This document shows, piece after piece, positions 17,253 to 26,550 of a DNA stretch of 64,000 bases. Origin of the DNA: Pelagihabitans sp963710535 (GTDB taxonomy: Bacteria; Bacteroidota; Bacteroidia; Flavobacteriales; Flavobacteriaceae); NCBI GenBank assembly GCA_963710535.1, contig CAVQAW010000008.1, positions 434,001 through 498,000 of the forward strand, in the 5' to 3' direction. Within the stretch, counting starts at the first letter, position 1, and every line of letters begins with the position of its first letter. The notes under the pieces were generated by a model. That model was not told the DNA's origin, did not search any database, and saw nothing but the letters and a program-made list of their open reading frames with translations. Both the position numbers and the translations under genes were made by a program.

Positions 17253-17979
17253 GTTTCAAAAAAGCTTCCAATAAAATATCCGCATCGATCAGCTCATTGC
17301 CCAGGGTGGGCGAAAATTCGGGATGCCACTGCACTGCCATCACTTTGCCCTCTGGCTCTTTATCATAGCCGAACGCCTCAATGGTTCCGTCCGGCGCCCA
17401 GGCCAATACCTCCAAATCCTTCCCTAAATCTTTGACGGACTGGTGATGCACCGTATTCACGCAAGGATCAACCGTCTCGCTATACAATCGATCCAAAAAC
17501 TTGCCCTCGGCAAAAAGTACGCCATGTTTCAAAGTATCATAACGTTCTGCCGATCGATGGTCGATGGCTTTCGGGTTTTGGGTTGATGTATCTTGGTACA
17601 GGGTGCCTCCAAAGTAAACGTTCATCAATTGAAGTCCACGACAGATGCCCAAAACAGGTTTTGAATGTTTGATCGCAAAGTCTAAAATTCGCAGTTCGTA
17701 AGCATCCCTATAAGCATCGCCCTTCCAGGTGCCAATAGGTTTCTCGCCGTAGCTCTCGGGGGCCAGATCGTTGCCGCCCTGAAATATGAAGGCATCCATT
17801 TGGGCAAGGATCTCCAAAAGATTTTCCTGGGCAACATCGGGAATCAACACCGGCAATATGCCCTTTTTTGCTACATATCGGCCCATATCATTTTCCAGAT
17901 AGCTAAGCGATTTTCGGGAAAAAACGGGTCGCTGGGGATCGGGATACATAAAACATGCAGAAATTCCTAACTTTATCAT
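17239..17979 (-). CDS. Gamma-glutamyl-amide hydrolase, class I GATase-like (cluster gene 4)
   Basis: This 246-residue peptidase C26 protein resembles PuuD. The nucleophile cysteine is in PVLGICRGLQLMNVYFGGTL (about residue 113) and the His-Glu pair in VQWHPEFSP near the C-terminus. PuuD-type enzymes release glutamate from gamma-glutamyl conjugates. Here the expected substrate is the acid made by the neighbouring aldehyde dehydrogenase, giving glutamate and a free amino acid. It lies nine bases after the alcohol dehydrogenase gene and overlaps the ALDH gene by 14 bases. Confidence 0.87.
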   Translation of the reverse strand: MIKLGISACFMYPDPQRPVFSRKSLSYLENDMGRYVAKKGILPVLIPDVAQENLLEILAQMDAFIFQGGNDLAPESYGEKPIGTWKGDAYRDAYELRILDFAIKHSKPVLGICRGLQLMNVYFGGTLYQDTSTQNPKAIDHRSAERYDTLKHGVLFAEGKFLDRLYSETVDPCVNTVHHQSVKDLGKDLEVLAWAPDGTIEAFGYDKEPEGKVMAVQWHPEFSPTLGNELIDADILLEAFLKHVKS

Positions 17980-17988
17980 ACTTTCTGA

Positions 17989-19140
17989 CTACAGGGCTTT
18001 TTCATAAAGCGATTTAAAATCTTGCTTTTGTACCGGCTTCGGGTTCGAGGGGTGGCAAAAATCGGCCTCGGCCAAAGTGGCCAGATCATCGAGGTGCTCC
18101 GCCTTAACACCAATACCGTTTAGTTTGGTAGGCAGGCCCAAACGTTGGTTCAATTCAAATAGGTGGGCGATCAAGGCATTTCCTTTATTGCTGCCCAAAC
18201 CAAAAGCCCAGGCCATATCGTTAAAACGATTTTCGAAACCTTCGTAATTGAATTCCATCCCATAGGGTAAATTCACCGCATTGGCCAACCCATGGTGCGT
18301 ATCCAACAAACTGGAAAGCGGGTGCGCCAAACTATGCACGATACCAAGTCCCTTTTGGAAAGCAACTGCTCCCATAAGCGATGCCAACAGCATTTTTGAC
18401 CTTGATGCCACATCGGGTTTATGGGTTGCGGTTTCCAGGGCGTCCGCAATCAACTTAATGCCCTCTAATGCAATGCCGTCGCACATGGGATGAAACCCCT
18501 TCGCCAAATAAGCCTCCATATTGTGCGTTAAAGCGTCCATGCCCGTGGCAGCGGTAATAAAAGGAGGTAACTCCATGGTCAACAAAGGGTCGGCAAATAC
18601 TATTTTGGCCAGCAGTTTCGGACTGAACAGTATCCTTTTCTTTTTGGAAACGTCCTCGGAGATTATGGCGCTCCTGCCGACTTCGCTGCCTGTACCTGCC
18701 GTTGTGGGAACGGTGATAAAATGGGGAACCGGTTCCGTTACATATCGATCGCCTCCGATAAGGTCGTCATAATCGAAGAGGTCCCTTTTATGATTGACCC
18801 TGAGCGCAATGGCCCTGGAAACATCAAGGGCAACCCCTCCCCCGATACCAACAATACTATCTCTTTGTGTTTGGTGGTAAGTGTCGCCCCCGTGCAGCAC
18901 ATCCGATTCCACAGGATTCTTGTGCATGTCCTTATAGACTTCGACCTTGAGTCCGTTTTTTTCAAGCGCGTTGACAATCTCCCTAAAAAAAGGCAAGTCG
19001 GCAACCGTGGTGTCGGTGACCAACAAGGGTCTTTTTAACCCTTGGCCCTTTAAATAAGGGGCAAGTTCTTGAATTACCCCTGCACCAAAGCGAATGGTGG
19101 TCGGAAAATTATACTGATACGTTTTATGAATGTCGAGCAT
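17989..19140 (-). CDS. Iron-containing alcohol dehydrogenase (cluster gene 3)
   Basis: This 383-residue group III alcohol dehydrogenase has the NAD-binding GIGGGVALDVSRAIAL, the TGSEVG segment and metal-ligand histidines in HSLAHPLSSLLDTHHGLANA. I place the start at the ATG 19138-19140, seven bases after the preceding stop, giving the usual family N-terminus (TYQYNFPTTIRFGAG); an in-frame ATG at 19161 would overlap that gene by 14 bases. In the cluster it stands where the Puu pathway has an amine oxidase, implying the gamma-glutamylated substrate carries a free alcohol. Confidence 0.88.
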   Translation of the reverse strand: MLDIHKTYQYNFPTTIRFGAGVIQELAPYLKGQGLKRPLLVTDTTVADLPFFREIVNALEKNGLKVEVYKDMHKNPVESDVLHGGDTYHQTQRDSIVGIGGGVALDVSRAIALRVNHKRDLFDYDDLIGGDRYVTEPVPHFITVPTTAGTGSEVGRSAIISEDVSKKKRILFSPKLLAKIVFADPLLTMELPPFITAATGMDALTHNMEAYLAKGFHPMCDGIALEGIKLIADALETATHKPDVASRSKMLLASLMGAVAFQKGLGIVHSLAHPLSSLLDTHHGLANAVNLPYGMEFNYEGFENRFNDMAWAFGLGSNKGNALIAHLFELNQRLGLPTKLNGIGVKAEHLDDLATLAEADFCHPSNPKPVQKQDFKSLYEKAL

Positions 19141-19147
19141 ACCTACT

Positions 19148-20509
19148 TTATATGATTTCAAAATATCTTTTGGTTTCCCAGTCGGTCACTTCTGCAGAAA
19201 ACCGCTTCCACTCCCATTCCCTGGTTTTTGCAAAATGGTCAACGAAGCCGGAACCAAAAAGTTCTTGGGCAATCTTCGATGACTTCATTTTATTGGATGC
19301 GGCCAGTAAATTGGAAGGGAGTACCCCATTTTTCAAATCCTTATAACCATTTCCCTTTGTTGGCGGGACCTCCAGTTTCAATTTATGTTTTACACCGTAC
19401 AGTCCACTGGCCAGGCAAGCGGTCATCGCCAAATAAGGGTTGACATCGGACCCAACCACCCGATGTTCGATTCGTGTCGATTTTTTTCCGGTGGTCAAGA
19501 TACGAAGGGCGGTGGTGCGGTTATCATGGCCCCATGTAAGGGTTGTTGGAGCCCATGCGCCTTCCACCAGGCGTTTGTAGCTGTTTATCGTTGGCGCCAT
19601 CAAAGGCAAGATGTCCGGCAAGCAATACAATTGTCCCGCTAGATAGCTTTTCATCACATCGCTCATCCCATCCTTGGAATTGGCATCGTAGAACAAATTT
19701 GCTTTTTTGCCATTATCCCATAGACTTTGGTGGATATGCCCGCTGCATCCAGGAAGTTTACTGGTCTGCTTGGCCATGAAGCTGGCGATAATACCGTGTT
19801 TCCCTGCAATTTCCTTTACCGCGGCTTTGAACAAAGACGCCCTGTCTGCCGATTCGAGTATATCGCTGAACTGGATGGCGGCCTCGGTGACACCCGGGCC
19901 AGTTTCGGTATGTAGCCCTTCCAAAGGCACCCCATACCCTTCCATAAGATCAAAGAGATCCTGGAAAAAATCGCTGTTCTCCGACATCCTCAACAGCGAA
20001 TACCCAAACATGCCAGGGGTAAGTGGTTGTAAGTTCTGAAAATCCTTCTCATGTATTGTGCTGGCCGTTTCCCTAAAATTGAACCATTCGAATTCCTGGG
20101 AAAACATTGGAGCAAAACCCATGGCCTTGGCCTCACTTATCGTTTGCTTCAGGAGGCTACGCGGGCATATTTCGATCGGTGGGTTATCCCCCCCGCTAAA
20201 GTCTGCCAGAAAGAACGGCGTATCTTCTTCCCACGGTATATTTCTGAAGGTGTTCAGGTCAAGGGTAGCTTCCAAATCGCCATAGCCCGTATGCCAGCCT
20301 GTCAGCGAAATATCGTTGTCATATGCGCCGTCGGCCATGTCCCAACCGAAGACCACGGAGCAAAATCCAAATCCGTTTTCGATGGCCGAAATAAATTTGT
20401 CGCGGTGCATGTATTTGCCCCTCAGTATCCCATCCACATCAACAATGGCCACTTTAACCTTTGAGCTTTTCCCTTCCTTAAGTCTGGTAATGATCGCGTT
20501 TTTATCCAT
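19148..20509 (-). CDS. Glutamine synthetase-like gamma-glutamylamide ligase (cluster gene 2)
   Basis: This 453-residue protein belongs to the glutamine synthetase superfamily. The N-terminal domain has VAIVDVDGILRGKYM; the catalytic domain has GCSGHIHQSLWD and the ATP/glutamate-binding RTTALRI and RIEHRVVGSDVNPYLA. It looks like PuuA/GlnA-type gamma-glutamyl-amine ligases rather than housekeeping glutamine synthetase: it starts with the ligase-type DVDGILRGK and sits with an amine permease and a PuuD-like hydrolase. Predicted reaction: ATP + glutamate + amino alcohol to the gamma-glutamylamide. It lies 12 bases after the permease gene. Confidence 0.88.
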   Translation of the reverse strand: MDKNAIITRLKEGKSSKVKVAIVDVDGILRGKYMHRDKFISAIENGFGFCSVVFGWDMADGAYDNDISLTGWHTGYGDLEATLDLNTFRNIPWEEDTPFFLADFSGGDNPPIEICPRSLLKQTISEAKAMGFAPMFSQEFEWFNFRETASTIHEKDFQNLQPLTPGMFGYSLLRMSENSDFFQDLFDLMEGYGVPLEGLHTETGPGVTEAAIQFSDILESADRASLFKAAVKEIAGKHGIIASFMAKQTSKLPGCSGHIHQSLWDNGKKANLFYDANSKDGMSDVMKSYLAGQLYCLPDILPLMAPTINSYKRLVEGAWAPTTLTWGHDNRTTALRILTTGKKSTRIEHRVVGSDVNPYLAMTACLASGLYGVKHKLKLEVPPTKGNGYKDLKNGVLPSNLLAASNKMKSSKIAQELFGSGFVDHFAKTREWEWKRFSAEVTDWETKRYFEII

Positions 20510-20521
20510 ACTGTTAAGATA

Positions 20522-21829
20522 TTACATTTTTTTGTTTAAGAATATCAAAAAGTAGAGATAGGAAATCCCAACAATGCCGAAGAAAATCAAGGCAAGACCT
20601 TGATTGTAGTAGGTCATGGCGATAAAGGCAATCGAAGCAATGACCAATGCCGTTGCCGGAAACAAGGGGAACAGGGGCACCTTAAAGGGGCGTGCCATAC
20701 CGGGCTCCTTTTTTCGAAGGGCGAAAAAGGCCAACATCGATACGATATAGAGGGCCAATGCCCCAAAACAGGCTATGGTTATAATTTCGCCGGTCTTTCC
20801 CGTAAATAGGGTGATAATGCCCACGACCATATTGGCAATAAGCGCATTGGTTGGTGTTCTGAACCTCGATTGAACATTGCCCAAGTAAAGCGGGGCATAG
20901 CCTTTACGGCCAAATTCGAAGGTTGCCCTTCCTCCGGCAAGGATGATACCATGAAAGGAGGCGATCAAACCCAGAAGACCAATTCCTACGAGCAACTTAT
21001 ACAGTATATGGTCGCTGTTGACCACGTAAGAAAGTGCGAGCGGGAGGGGAGAATCGGACGCCAGGGTACTGCCTACGGGGTAAACGACGGCCTCCCACCC
21101 AGCGACCCCGACCGCCGATGTAAAGGTGAGCAGACACAGGATCACTAGGGTCAATATGGCCGATCCGAAGCCGATAAGGATGCTGCGTTGGGGATTGATG
21201 GCTTCTTCGGCCACGTTCGCTACCCCTTCTATGGCCAAAAAGAACCAAATGGCAAAAGGGATTGCGGCAAAAACCCCCGAGAAACCATGGGGCAGTGGGT
21301 TCGATTGCAAATTGGCCAGTTCAAATTCGGGCAAGGTAACCCCTGCAAAGATCAACAATTCCACCACCGCCAAAACGGTAATTACCAGTTCAAAAGTGGC
21401 GGCCAATTTCACGCCTAAAATATTAATGACGGTAAAGATCAAATACGCCCCTATGGCAAAGAACATCAAATCGATGGATGGATATACCAAATGCAAATAG
21501 GCCCCTATTGCTGCGGCTATGGCAGGAGGGGCAAAGACGAATTCAATATTTTGGGCAATGCCGGCCACAAAACCAAGATGTTTGCCAAGACCCCTGTTGG
21601 CATATTCAAAAGCACCTCCCGCCCTAGGTATGGCGCAAGCCATTTCGGTATAGCTGAAAGTGAAGGTCACGTACATTATGATGATGAAAAAGGTGGCTAT
21701 GGCCAGGCCATAGGTTCCCCCTTCGGCGAGCCCCAAATTCCACCCGAAATACATTCCGGAGATCACATAACCGACCCCCAGCCCCCAAAGCATCAAGGGG
21801 CTTAATGCTCTTTTTAGTGCTACGCCCAT
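20522..21829 (-). CDS. Ethanolamine-type APC permease (cluster gene 1)
   Basis: This 435-residue inner-membrane transporter has about twelve hydrophobic segments and the APC-superfamily features GLGVGYVISGMYFGWN, TEMACAIPRAGGAFEYA and the FRTPTNALIANMVVG loop. The pattern, including the AEEAINPQRS segment, is that of the Eat ethanolamine permease group. It is the first gene of the cluster and 37 bases downstream of ligA; no clear promoter is visible in that gap, so it may be read from ligA or from a promoter within the ligA 3' end. A related amino alcohol or amino acid is the main alternative substrate. Confidence 0.85.
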   Translation of the reverse strand: MGVALKRALSPLMLWGLGVGYVISGMYFGWNLGLAEGGTYGLAIATFFIIIMYVTFTFSYTEMACAIPRAGGAFEYANRGLGKHLGFVAGIAQNIEFVFAPPAIAAAIGAYLHLVYPSIDLMFFAIGAYLIFTVINILGVKLAATFELVITVLAVVELLIFAGVTLPEFELANLQSNPLPHGFSGVFAAIPFAIWFFLAIEGVANVAEEAINPQRSILIGFGSAILTLVILCLLTFTSAVGVAGWEAVVYPVGSTLASDSPLPLALSYVVNSDHILYKLLVGIGLLGLIASFHGIILAGGRATFEFGRKGYAPLYLGNVQSRFRTPTNALIANMVVGIITLFTGKTGEIITIACFGALALYIVSMLAFFALRKKEPGMARPFKVPLFPLFPATALVIASIAFIAMTYYNQGLALIFFGIVGISYLYFLIFLNKKM

Positions 21830-21866
21830 AATCTTGTTTTAAACTTAAAGATTCGATCACTTCCCA

Positions 21867-23868
21867 TTACTGTCGAAGCATACTTAAAAAATCCTGCTCT
21901 GTAATGATGGGTACGCCCAACGATTCGGCCTTTGCACGTTTGCTTGGGCCCATATTGTCTCCCGCGACCAAAAAATTGGTTTTGGAGGAAATGCTGGAAC
22001 CGACCTTGCCCCCATTGTCTTCGATGTGCTTTTTGAGCTCGTCCCTTGACACGGTTTCAAAAACGCCTGAAACCACGATGGTCTGTCCCTTCAATATATC
22101 GGTCTGGTTTTCCAATTGTGCCTCGGAAAGCGAAAATTGAAGGCCATGTACTTTCAGACGATCGATAATTCCAACATTGGTCGGATTCTGGAAAAATTCG
22201 ACCACACTATGTGCGATCCGCTCCCCAATTTCATATGTGGCCATCAAATCTTCGACCGAGGCTGCCCTCAGGGCATCGATATTTTTGTAAGTCTTGGCCA
22301 ATTTTTTGGCAACCGTTTCTCCAACAAATCGAATCCCCAAAGCGAACAAAACCCTTTCAAATGGAATATTTACGGAGGCCGCTATACCCTTGATCAGATT
22401 ATCGGCCGATTTTTCAGCCATCCTCTCCAAGGGCAATACCTGAACTTTCGTCAATTCATAGAGATCGGCATAGTTTTCTATCAACCCTTCTTTATAAAGC
22501 AGTTCAACCGTTTCACTCCCGAGGCCTTCAATATCCATTGCCTTGCGTGAAATAAAATGTTGAATTCTGCCGGTAATCTGCGGAGGGCACCCATAATAGT
22601 TGGTGCAGTAGTGTTTGGCATCACCCTCATTTCGGACCAGCGTGGAATGGCATTCCGGACATTGGGAAATATATTCGGTGGGTGTGGAACCCATCGGTCT
22701 TTTGCCCAAATCGACCCCGATGATCTTCGGGATGATCTTCCCCCCTTTTTCCACAAAAACGGTGTCGCCCTCACGAATGTCCAATTTTGCTATTTGATCT
22801 GCATTGTGCAGTGAGGCCCTTTTTACGATGGTACCCGCCAACAAAACCGGTTCCAGATTGGCAACGGGTGTGATGGCACCGGTTCGCCCTACCTGAAAAG
22901 AGATTTCGTTCAAAACCGTGGATACCTGTTCGGCCTTGAATTTATAGGCCAAGGCCCAACGTGGGGATTTCGCAGTGAAACCCAATTCTTCCTGTTGCCG
23001 CAACTCATTCACCTTCACGACCACCCCGTCGGTATCGTATGGTAGTTCATGTCGGTGCCGCTCCCAATACGCCACGAATTCGAGCACCTCAGCAGTTGAT
23101 TGGCATCGCTTGGCCCATTTGGGAATCTTGAAGCCCCATTCCCTGGCCTTTTCCAACATTTGGAATTGGGAAGTGATTCCTAAATGCTCTCCGGCCAGGC
23201 CATAGGGAAGACAATCCAAAGGCCGCTGGGCGACCAATGTGCTATCCTGCAATTTGAGACTGCCGGCCGCAGTATTTCTTGGGTTCATGTAGGGATCTTC
23301 CCCGTTTTCGATGCGTTCGGCATTCATTTTGGCAAAACCATCGAAGGGCAGGACAATCTCGCCACGGATTTCAAATTTTTCAGGATATGTGCCTTTTAAT
23401 TGCAATGGGACCGTTTTAATGGTCTTCACATTTGCGGTAACATTGTCGCCCTGTACCCCATCCCCCCGCGTAAGGGCACGCACCAATTTTCCTTTTTCGT
23501 AGCGTAAGGCTTATCGAGGCCCCGTCGTATTTCAACTCGCAGGTATAAGCCACTGGCACATCTCCAAGGATTCGCTGAATACGTTTTTCCCAATCGATCA
23601 AGTCTTCCTTGGAATAGGAATTATCTAGCGAGTACATCGGATAATCGTGGGCCTCGGTCTCGAAGATTTTGGTGACTTCCCCTCCTACCCGAAGGGTGGG
23701 CGAAGTAGCGTCGTACAGTTCGGGGTGTTTCGCCTCCAGTTCCTGCAGCTCTTTGAGCTTCATGTCGAATTCATAATCCGAAATGGTAGGTTGATCGAGC
23801 ACATAGTAATTATAATTGTGCTGTTGCAAATCTTTCCGAAGGTTTTCAATTCGATCCTTCTCGTTCAT
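21867..23868 (-). pseudogene. ligA: NAD-dependent DNA ligase, interrupted by a one-base frameshift
   Basis: Two overlapping frames together encode a full-length LigA. The first runs from the ATG at 23868 through the adenylation site CELKYDGASIS; the second covers VRALTRGDGVQGDN onward, the OB fold, the four-cysteine zinc finger (CPEC, C, YYGC), helix-hairpin-helix repeats and the C-terminal BRCT domain (GQTIVVSGVFE). The frame changes near 23500-23506, where the minus strand reads CTTACGCTACGAAAAAGG. Deleting one base restores SLT(Y)EKGKLVRALTR. LigA is essential in bacteria, so a sequencing insertion is more likely than a true null. An upstream ATG at 23940 would add a poorly conserved 24-residue extension. 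Confidence 0.9.
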
Positions 23869-23945
23869 TGGAGATTGTATTTTATTTGATCCACTGAGGC
23901 AGCGGATCGATTCATGACCATCAACTCTGGAGACCGCCATTGGCT

Positions 23946-24806
23946 TTACTTAAGCCGGGCCTTCAACATTCGGTCGTTTCCGAAAATGTCTTTTCGCAGT
24001 TCAATATCCGTAAAATTCCGATCATCCAAAAGCGCTTTGGTCTCCTTCGACAAATATTGATTGATTTCCAAATAAAGACAACCGCCATGACGGAGATGGC
24101 GTTTCGAGAAATCGACAATGGCGCTGTAAAAAACCAAAGGATTTTCATCCGGGACGAACAATGCCCTACCGGGTTCATAGTCTTTTACGTTCGAGCCCAT
24201 ATATGGTTTTTCAGATTCCCGAACATAGGGGGGATTGGAGACGATCAGGTCAAATTTCCGTGCCAGCTGAGGCTGCAGTAAAATATCGGCCTGTTGAAAT
24301 TCAATGGATACCTCATTGTCTTTGGCATTTTGTGCTGCCAACTCAAGCGCCTTTTCAGAAATGTCGATGGCGCATACCTCCGCGGCGGGAAACAACTTGG
24401 CAAGGACAATCGCGATACAGCCTGTTCCGGTTCCAATATCCAAAACGTTTGGTCGGCCTCTTTGCGGTGGGGTTGCATCCCAATCGGATAAGATCAAACG
24501 CACCAGGTCTTCTGTTTCCGGCCTGGGAATCAAAACCGCTTCGTTCACCATGAAATCCATTTCCATAAAATGGGCCTTGCCGATAATATACTGCACGGGT
24601 TTTTGCAATTTTAGATCGCTCAAGGCTTCGAACATGGGCTGTTCTTCCTCCTTTGAAAGGGTGAGCAAGGGTTGCATTGCAAGTACGAAGCGTTCCAACC
24701 CTAGAAAATGCATGATCAGCATATGAAAAAAGCTATCGACCTCCTCCTTTGGATAGATGCCATCCAATTCTTTGTGGAAAATGGTCTTGATATCACTTAA
24801 CCGCAT
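23946..24806 (-). CDS. prmC: Peptide chain release factor glutamine methyltransferase
   Basis: This 286-residue SAM-dependent methyltransferase modifies the GGQ glutamine of release factors. It has motif I VLDIGTGTGCIAIVLAK (about residues 120-136) and the catalytic NPPY (in LIVSNPPYVRE), which is diagnostic for glutamine N5 methylation, plus the N-terminal helical domain. Length is normal. It lies 77 bases upstream of the ligA start on the same strand, so the two may be cotranscribed. Confidence 0.94.
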   Translation of the reverse strand: MRLSDIKTIFHKELDGIYPKEEVDSFFHMLIMHFLGLERFVLAMQPLLTLSKEEEQPMFEALSDLKLQKPVQYIIGKAHFMEMDFMVNEAVLIPRPETEDLVRLILSDWDATPPQRGRPNVLDIGTGTGCIAIVLAKLFPAAEVCAIDISEKALELAAQNAKDNEVSIEFQQADILLQPQLARKFDLIVSNPPYVRESEKPYMGSNVKDYEPGRALFVPDENPLVFYSAIVDFSKRHLRHGGCLYLEINQYLSKETKALLDDRNFTDIELRKDIFGNDRMLKARLK

Positions 24807-24878
24807 GGCATGGATTTTAAAGTTTCATAGCAATTCGAAAAAATGAGCAAAGAATCTTCAGGTCTTTGAAAGCAATCG

Positions 24879-25364
24879 CTATAGGTCTTTTATCATCCAG
24901 ACCGGACAGGAATAATGTCCGGTATTGCCCATAGGCCGGTCTAAATAGGTAAACCCTTTGCTGACATACAAACGCTGTGCGGCTTCCATATAGGGCATGG
25001 TTTCCAGATAACATTTCTCAAAGCCGAAATATTTAGCCCTTTCAAGACACACCTCGATCATCCTGCTACCCAAGCCCCTACCCCTGGCTTCATCCAAAAA
25101 ATACATTTTCTGAAGTTCACATACATTTCCCTCAAAGTTTTCCAATTGGGCCACGCCCGCGCAGCCCAAAATCATTCCGTTTTCTTCTACGACGAAATAA
25201 GTGGCCTTGGGTACATTATAATTCTCGAACATATGATCAAGTGCTTTGTCGGCATAGGCCGTGCCCACTTTTGGAACCCCAAGATCTGCCAAAACTTTTC
25301 TGATGACCTTCGCTACCTGCAGGTTGTCTTCGGGCTGGATCTCCCTAATCACCGCCCTATCCAT
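24879..25364 (-). CDS. GNAT family N-acetyltransferase
   Basis: This 161-residue protein has GNAT motifs: IREIQPEDNLQVAKVIRK at the N-terminus, the acetyl-CoA loop MYFLDEARGRGLGSRMIEVC (about residues 88-107), and RLYVSKGFTYLD near the C-terminus. The C-terminal CPVWMIKDL is typical of the flavobacterial subgroup. Substrate unknown. It is divergent from ribD. Confidence 0.87.
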   Translation of the reverse strand: MDRAVIREIQPEDNLQVAKVIRKVLADLGVPKVGTAYADKALDHMFENYNVPKATYFVVEENGMILGCAGVAQLENFEGNVCELQKMYFLDEARGRGLGSRMIEVCLERAKYFGFEKCYLETMPYMEAAQRLYVSKGFTYLDRPMGNTGHYSCPVWMIKDL

Positions 25365-25394
25365 TGAACATAAAAAATATCATGATTAATATTC

Positions 25395-25402
25395 TATTTT
25401 TG
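25395..25402 (+). promoter_or_regulatory. Promoter -7 element of the ribD operon
   Basis: TATTTTTG, a full match to TAnnTTTG, lies 62 bases before the ribD ATG. The predicted leader of about 57 bases is too short for an FMN riboswitch, and none is seen. Confidence 0.4.
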
Positions 25403-25464
25403 TCGCGTGAAGATACGTGAATTGCCCATAATCGTAAAATCGCAAATACGCTGAAAGTGAAGTC

Positions 25465-26550
25465 ATGCCCATAAAGAACCCTCCGCATAGCATTTTGAAC
25501 AATCAGGACGAGACTTTTATGCTTCGTTGTGTGGAAATCGCCAAAAATGGGTTGGGCACCACAGCACCCAATCCGATGGTAGGCTGCGTGATCGTTCACG
25601 ATGGCCGCATCATAGGCGAAGGATATACCAGTGCCTATGGTGGTCCGCACGCCGAAGTCAATGCCATCCATTCGGTACGGGATAAATCGCTCTTGATGAA
25701 GGCTACCTTATATGTTACCCTTGAACCCTGTTCGCATTATGGAAAAACGCCGCCATGTGCCGATTTGATAGCACATCATAAAATCCCCGAAGTGGTCATC
25801 GGCCTCCAGGATCCCCATCAAAAGGTCGCTGGGAAAGGCCTCCAGAAACTCAATGATTCGGGTTGCAAGGTCTCAATCGGTATCTTGGAAAAGGAATGTA
25901 GGGAACTCCATAAAAGGTTTTTAACCTTTCACGAGAAGCGTAGACCCTATATCATCTTAAAATGGGCCCAAACCCTTGATGGTTTTATGGCTCCCTTACC
26001 AGACAAAAGGGCAAACGATCCGAAACCTTTTTGGATTACCAATACCGTCTCTAGACAACGCGTACATCAATGGAGAAGCGAAGAACAAGCCATCTTGATC
26101 GGAACCGACACCGTGCTGGAAGACAATCCCAAACTCGATGTACGACATTGGAAAGGCAAGAACCCCATCCGCATCGTCATCGACAAAGAGCTTCGCATCA
26201 AGGGCCGCTATCATGTACTTGACGGCAGTATCCCTACCCTCATGGTCACGCAGCAGGCCAGCACCGCCGCCTATCAAAAGGGCATCGATTATGTTGTGTT
26301 GGATTGGTCGGAAAATATAGCAGTTGCGCTCTGTGCAGCCCTATATGAACGTCAAATAAGCAGTGTTCTGGTGGAAGGCGGTGCCCAGACCCTCAATCGT
26401 TTCATCAATGCCGACCTATGGGATGAGGCCAGGGTGTTCACTGGTGCCCAGACCTTCTATCAAGGGTTGGAGGCCCCAAAGTTTTCAGGCATACTGAGCA
26501 CCACTCAAAAAATCGGACAAGACACCTTAAACTACTTTAGAAATGATTAA
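25465..26550 (+). CDS. ribD: Riboflavin biosynthesis bifunctional deaminase/reductase
   Basis: This 361-residue enzyme carries out the second and third steps of riboflavin synthesis. The N-terminal deaminase domain (about 15-150) has the zinc site GPHAEVNAIH and PCSHYGKTPPCAD; the C-terminal reductase domain (about 155-360) has KWAQTLDGF and SVLVEGGAQTLNRF. The ATG at 25465 gives a short N-terminal extension before the conserved FMLRCVEIAKNGLGTTAPNP. Its stop overlaps the HAD gene start by eight bases. Confidence 0.95.
   Translation: MPIKNPPHSILNNQDETFMLRCVEIAKNGLGTTAPNPMVGCVIVHDGRIIGEGYTSAYGGPHAEVNAIHSVRDKSLLMKATLYVTLEPCSHYGKTPPCADLIAHHKIPEVVIGLQDPHQKVAGKGLQKLNDSGCKVSIGILEKECRELHKRFLTFHEKRRPYIILKWAQTLDGFMAPLPDKRANDPKPFWITNTVSRQRVHQWRSEEQAILIGTDTVLEDNPKLDVRHWKGKNPIRIVIDKELRIKGRYHVLDGSIPTLMVTQQASTAAYQKGIDYVVLDWSENIAVALCAALYERQISSVLVEGGAQTLNRFINADLWDEARVFTGAQTFYQGLEAPKFSGILSTTQKIGQDTLNYFRND

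Noticed and set aside
20051..20464. Long frame antisense to the glutamine-synthetase-like gene (137 codons).
   Set aside because: It has no family motif; the opposite strand is a clearly conserved ligase and long antisense frames are common at this base composition.
23868..23940. Upstream in-frame ATG at 23940 as the ligA start.
   Set aside because: The 24 added residues are unlike LigA N-termini, which begin with the MNEKDRIENLRKDL-type helix found at 23868.
25403..25464. FMN riboswitch upstream of ribD.
   Set aside because: The predicted leader of about 57 bases is too short and lacks the RFN-element conserved segments.
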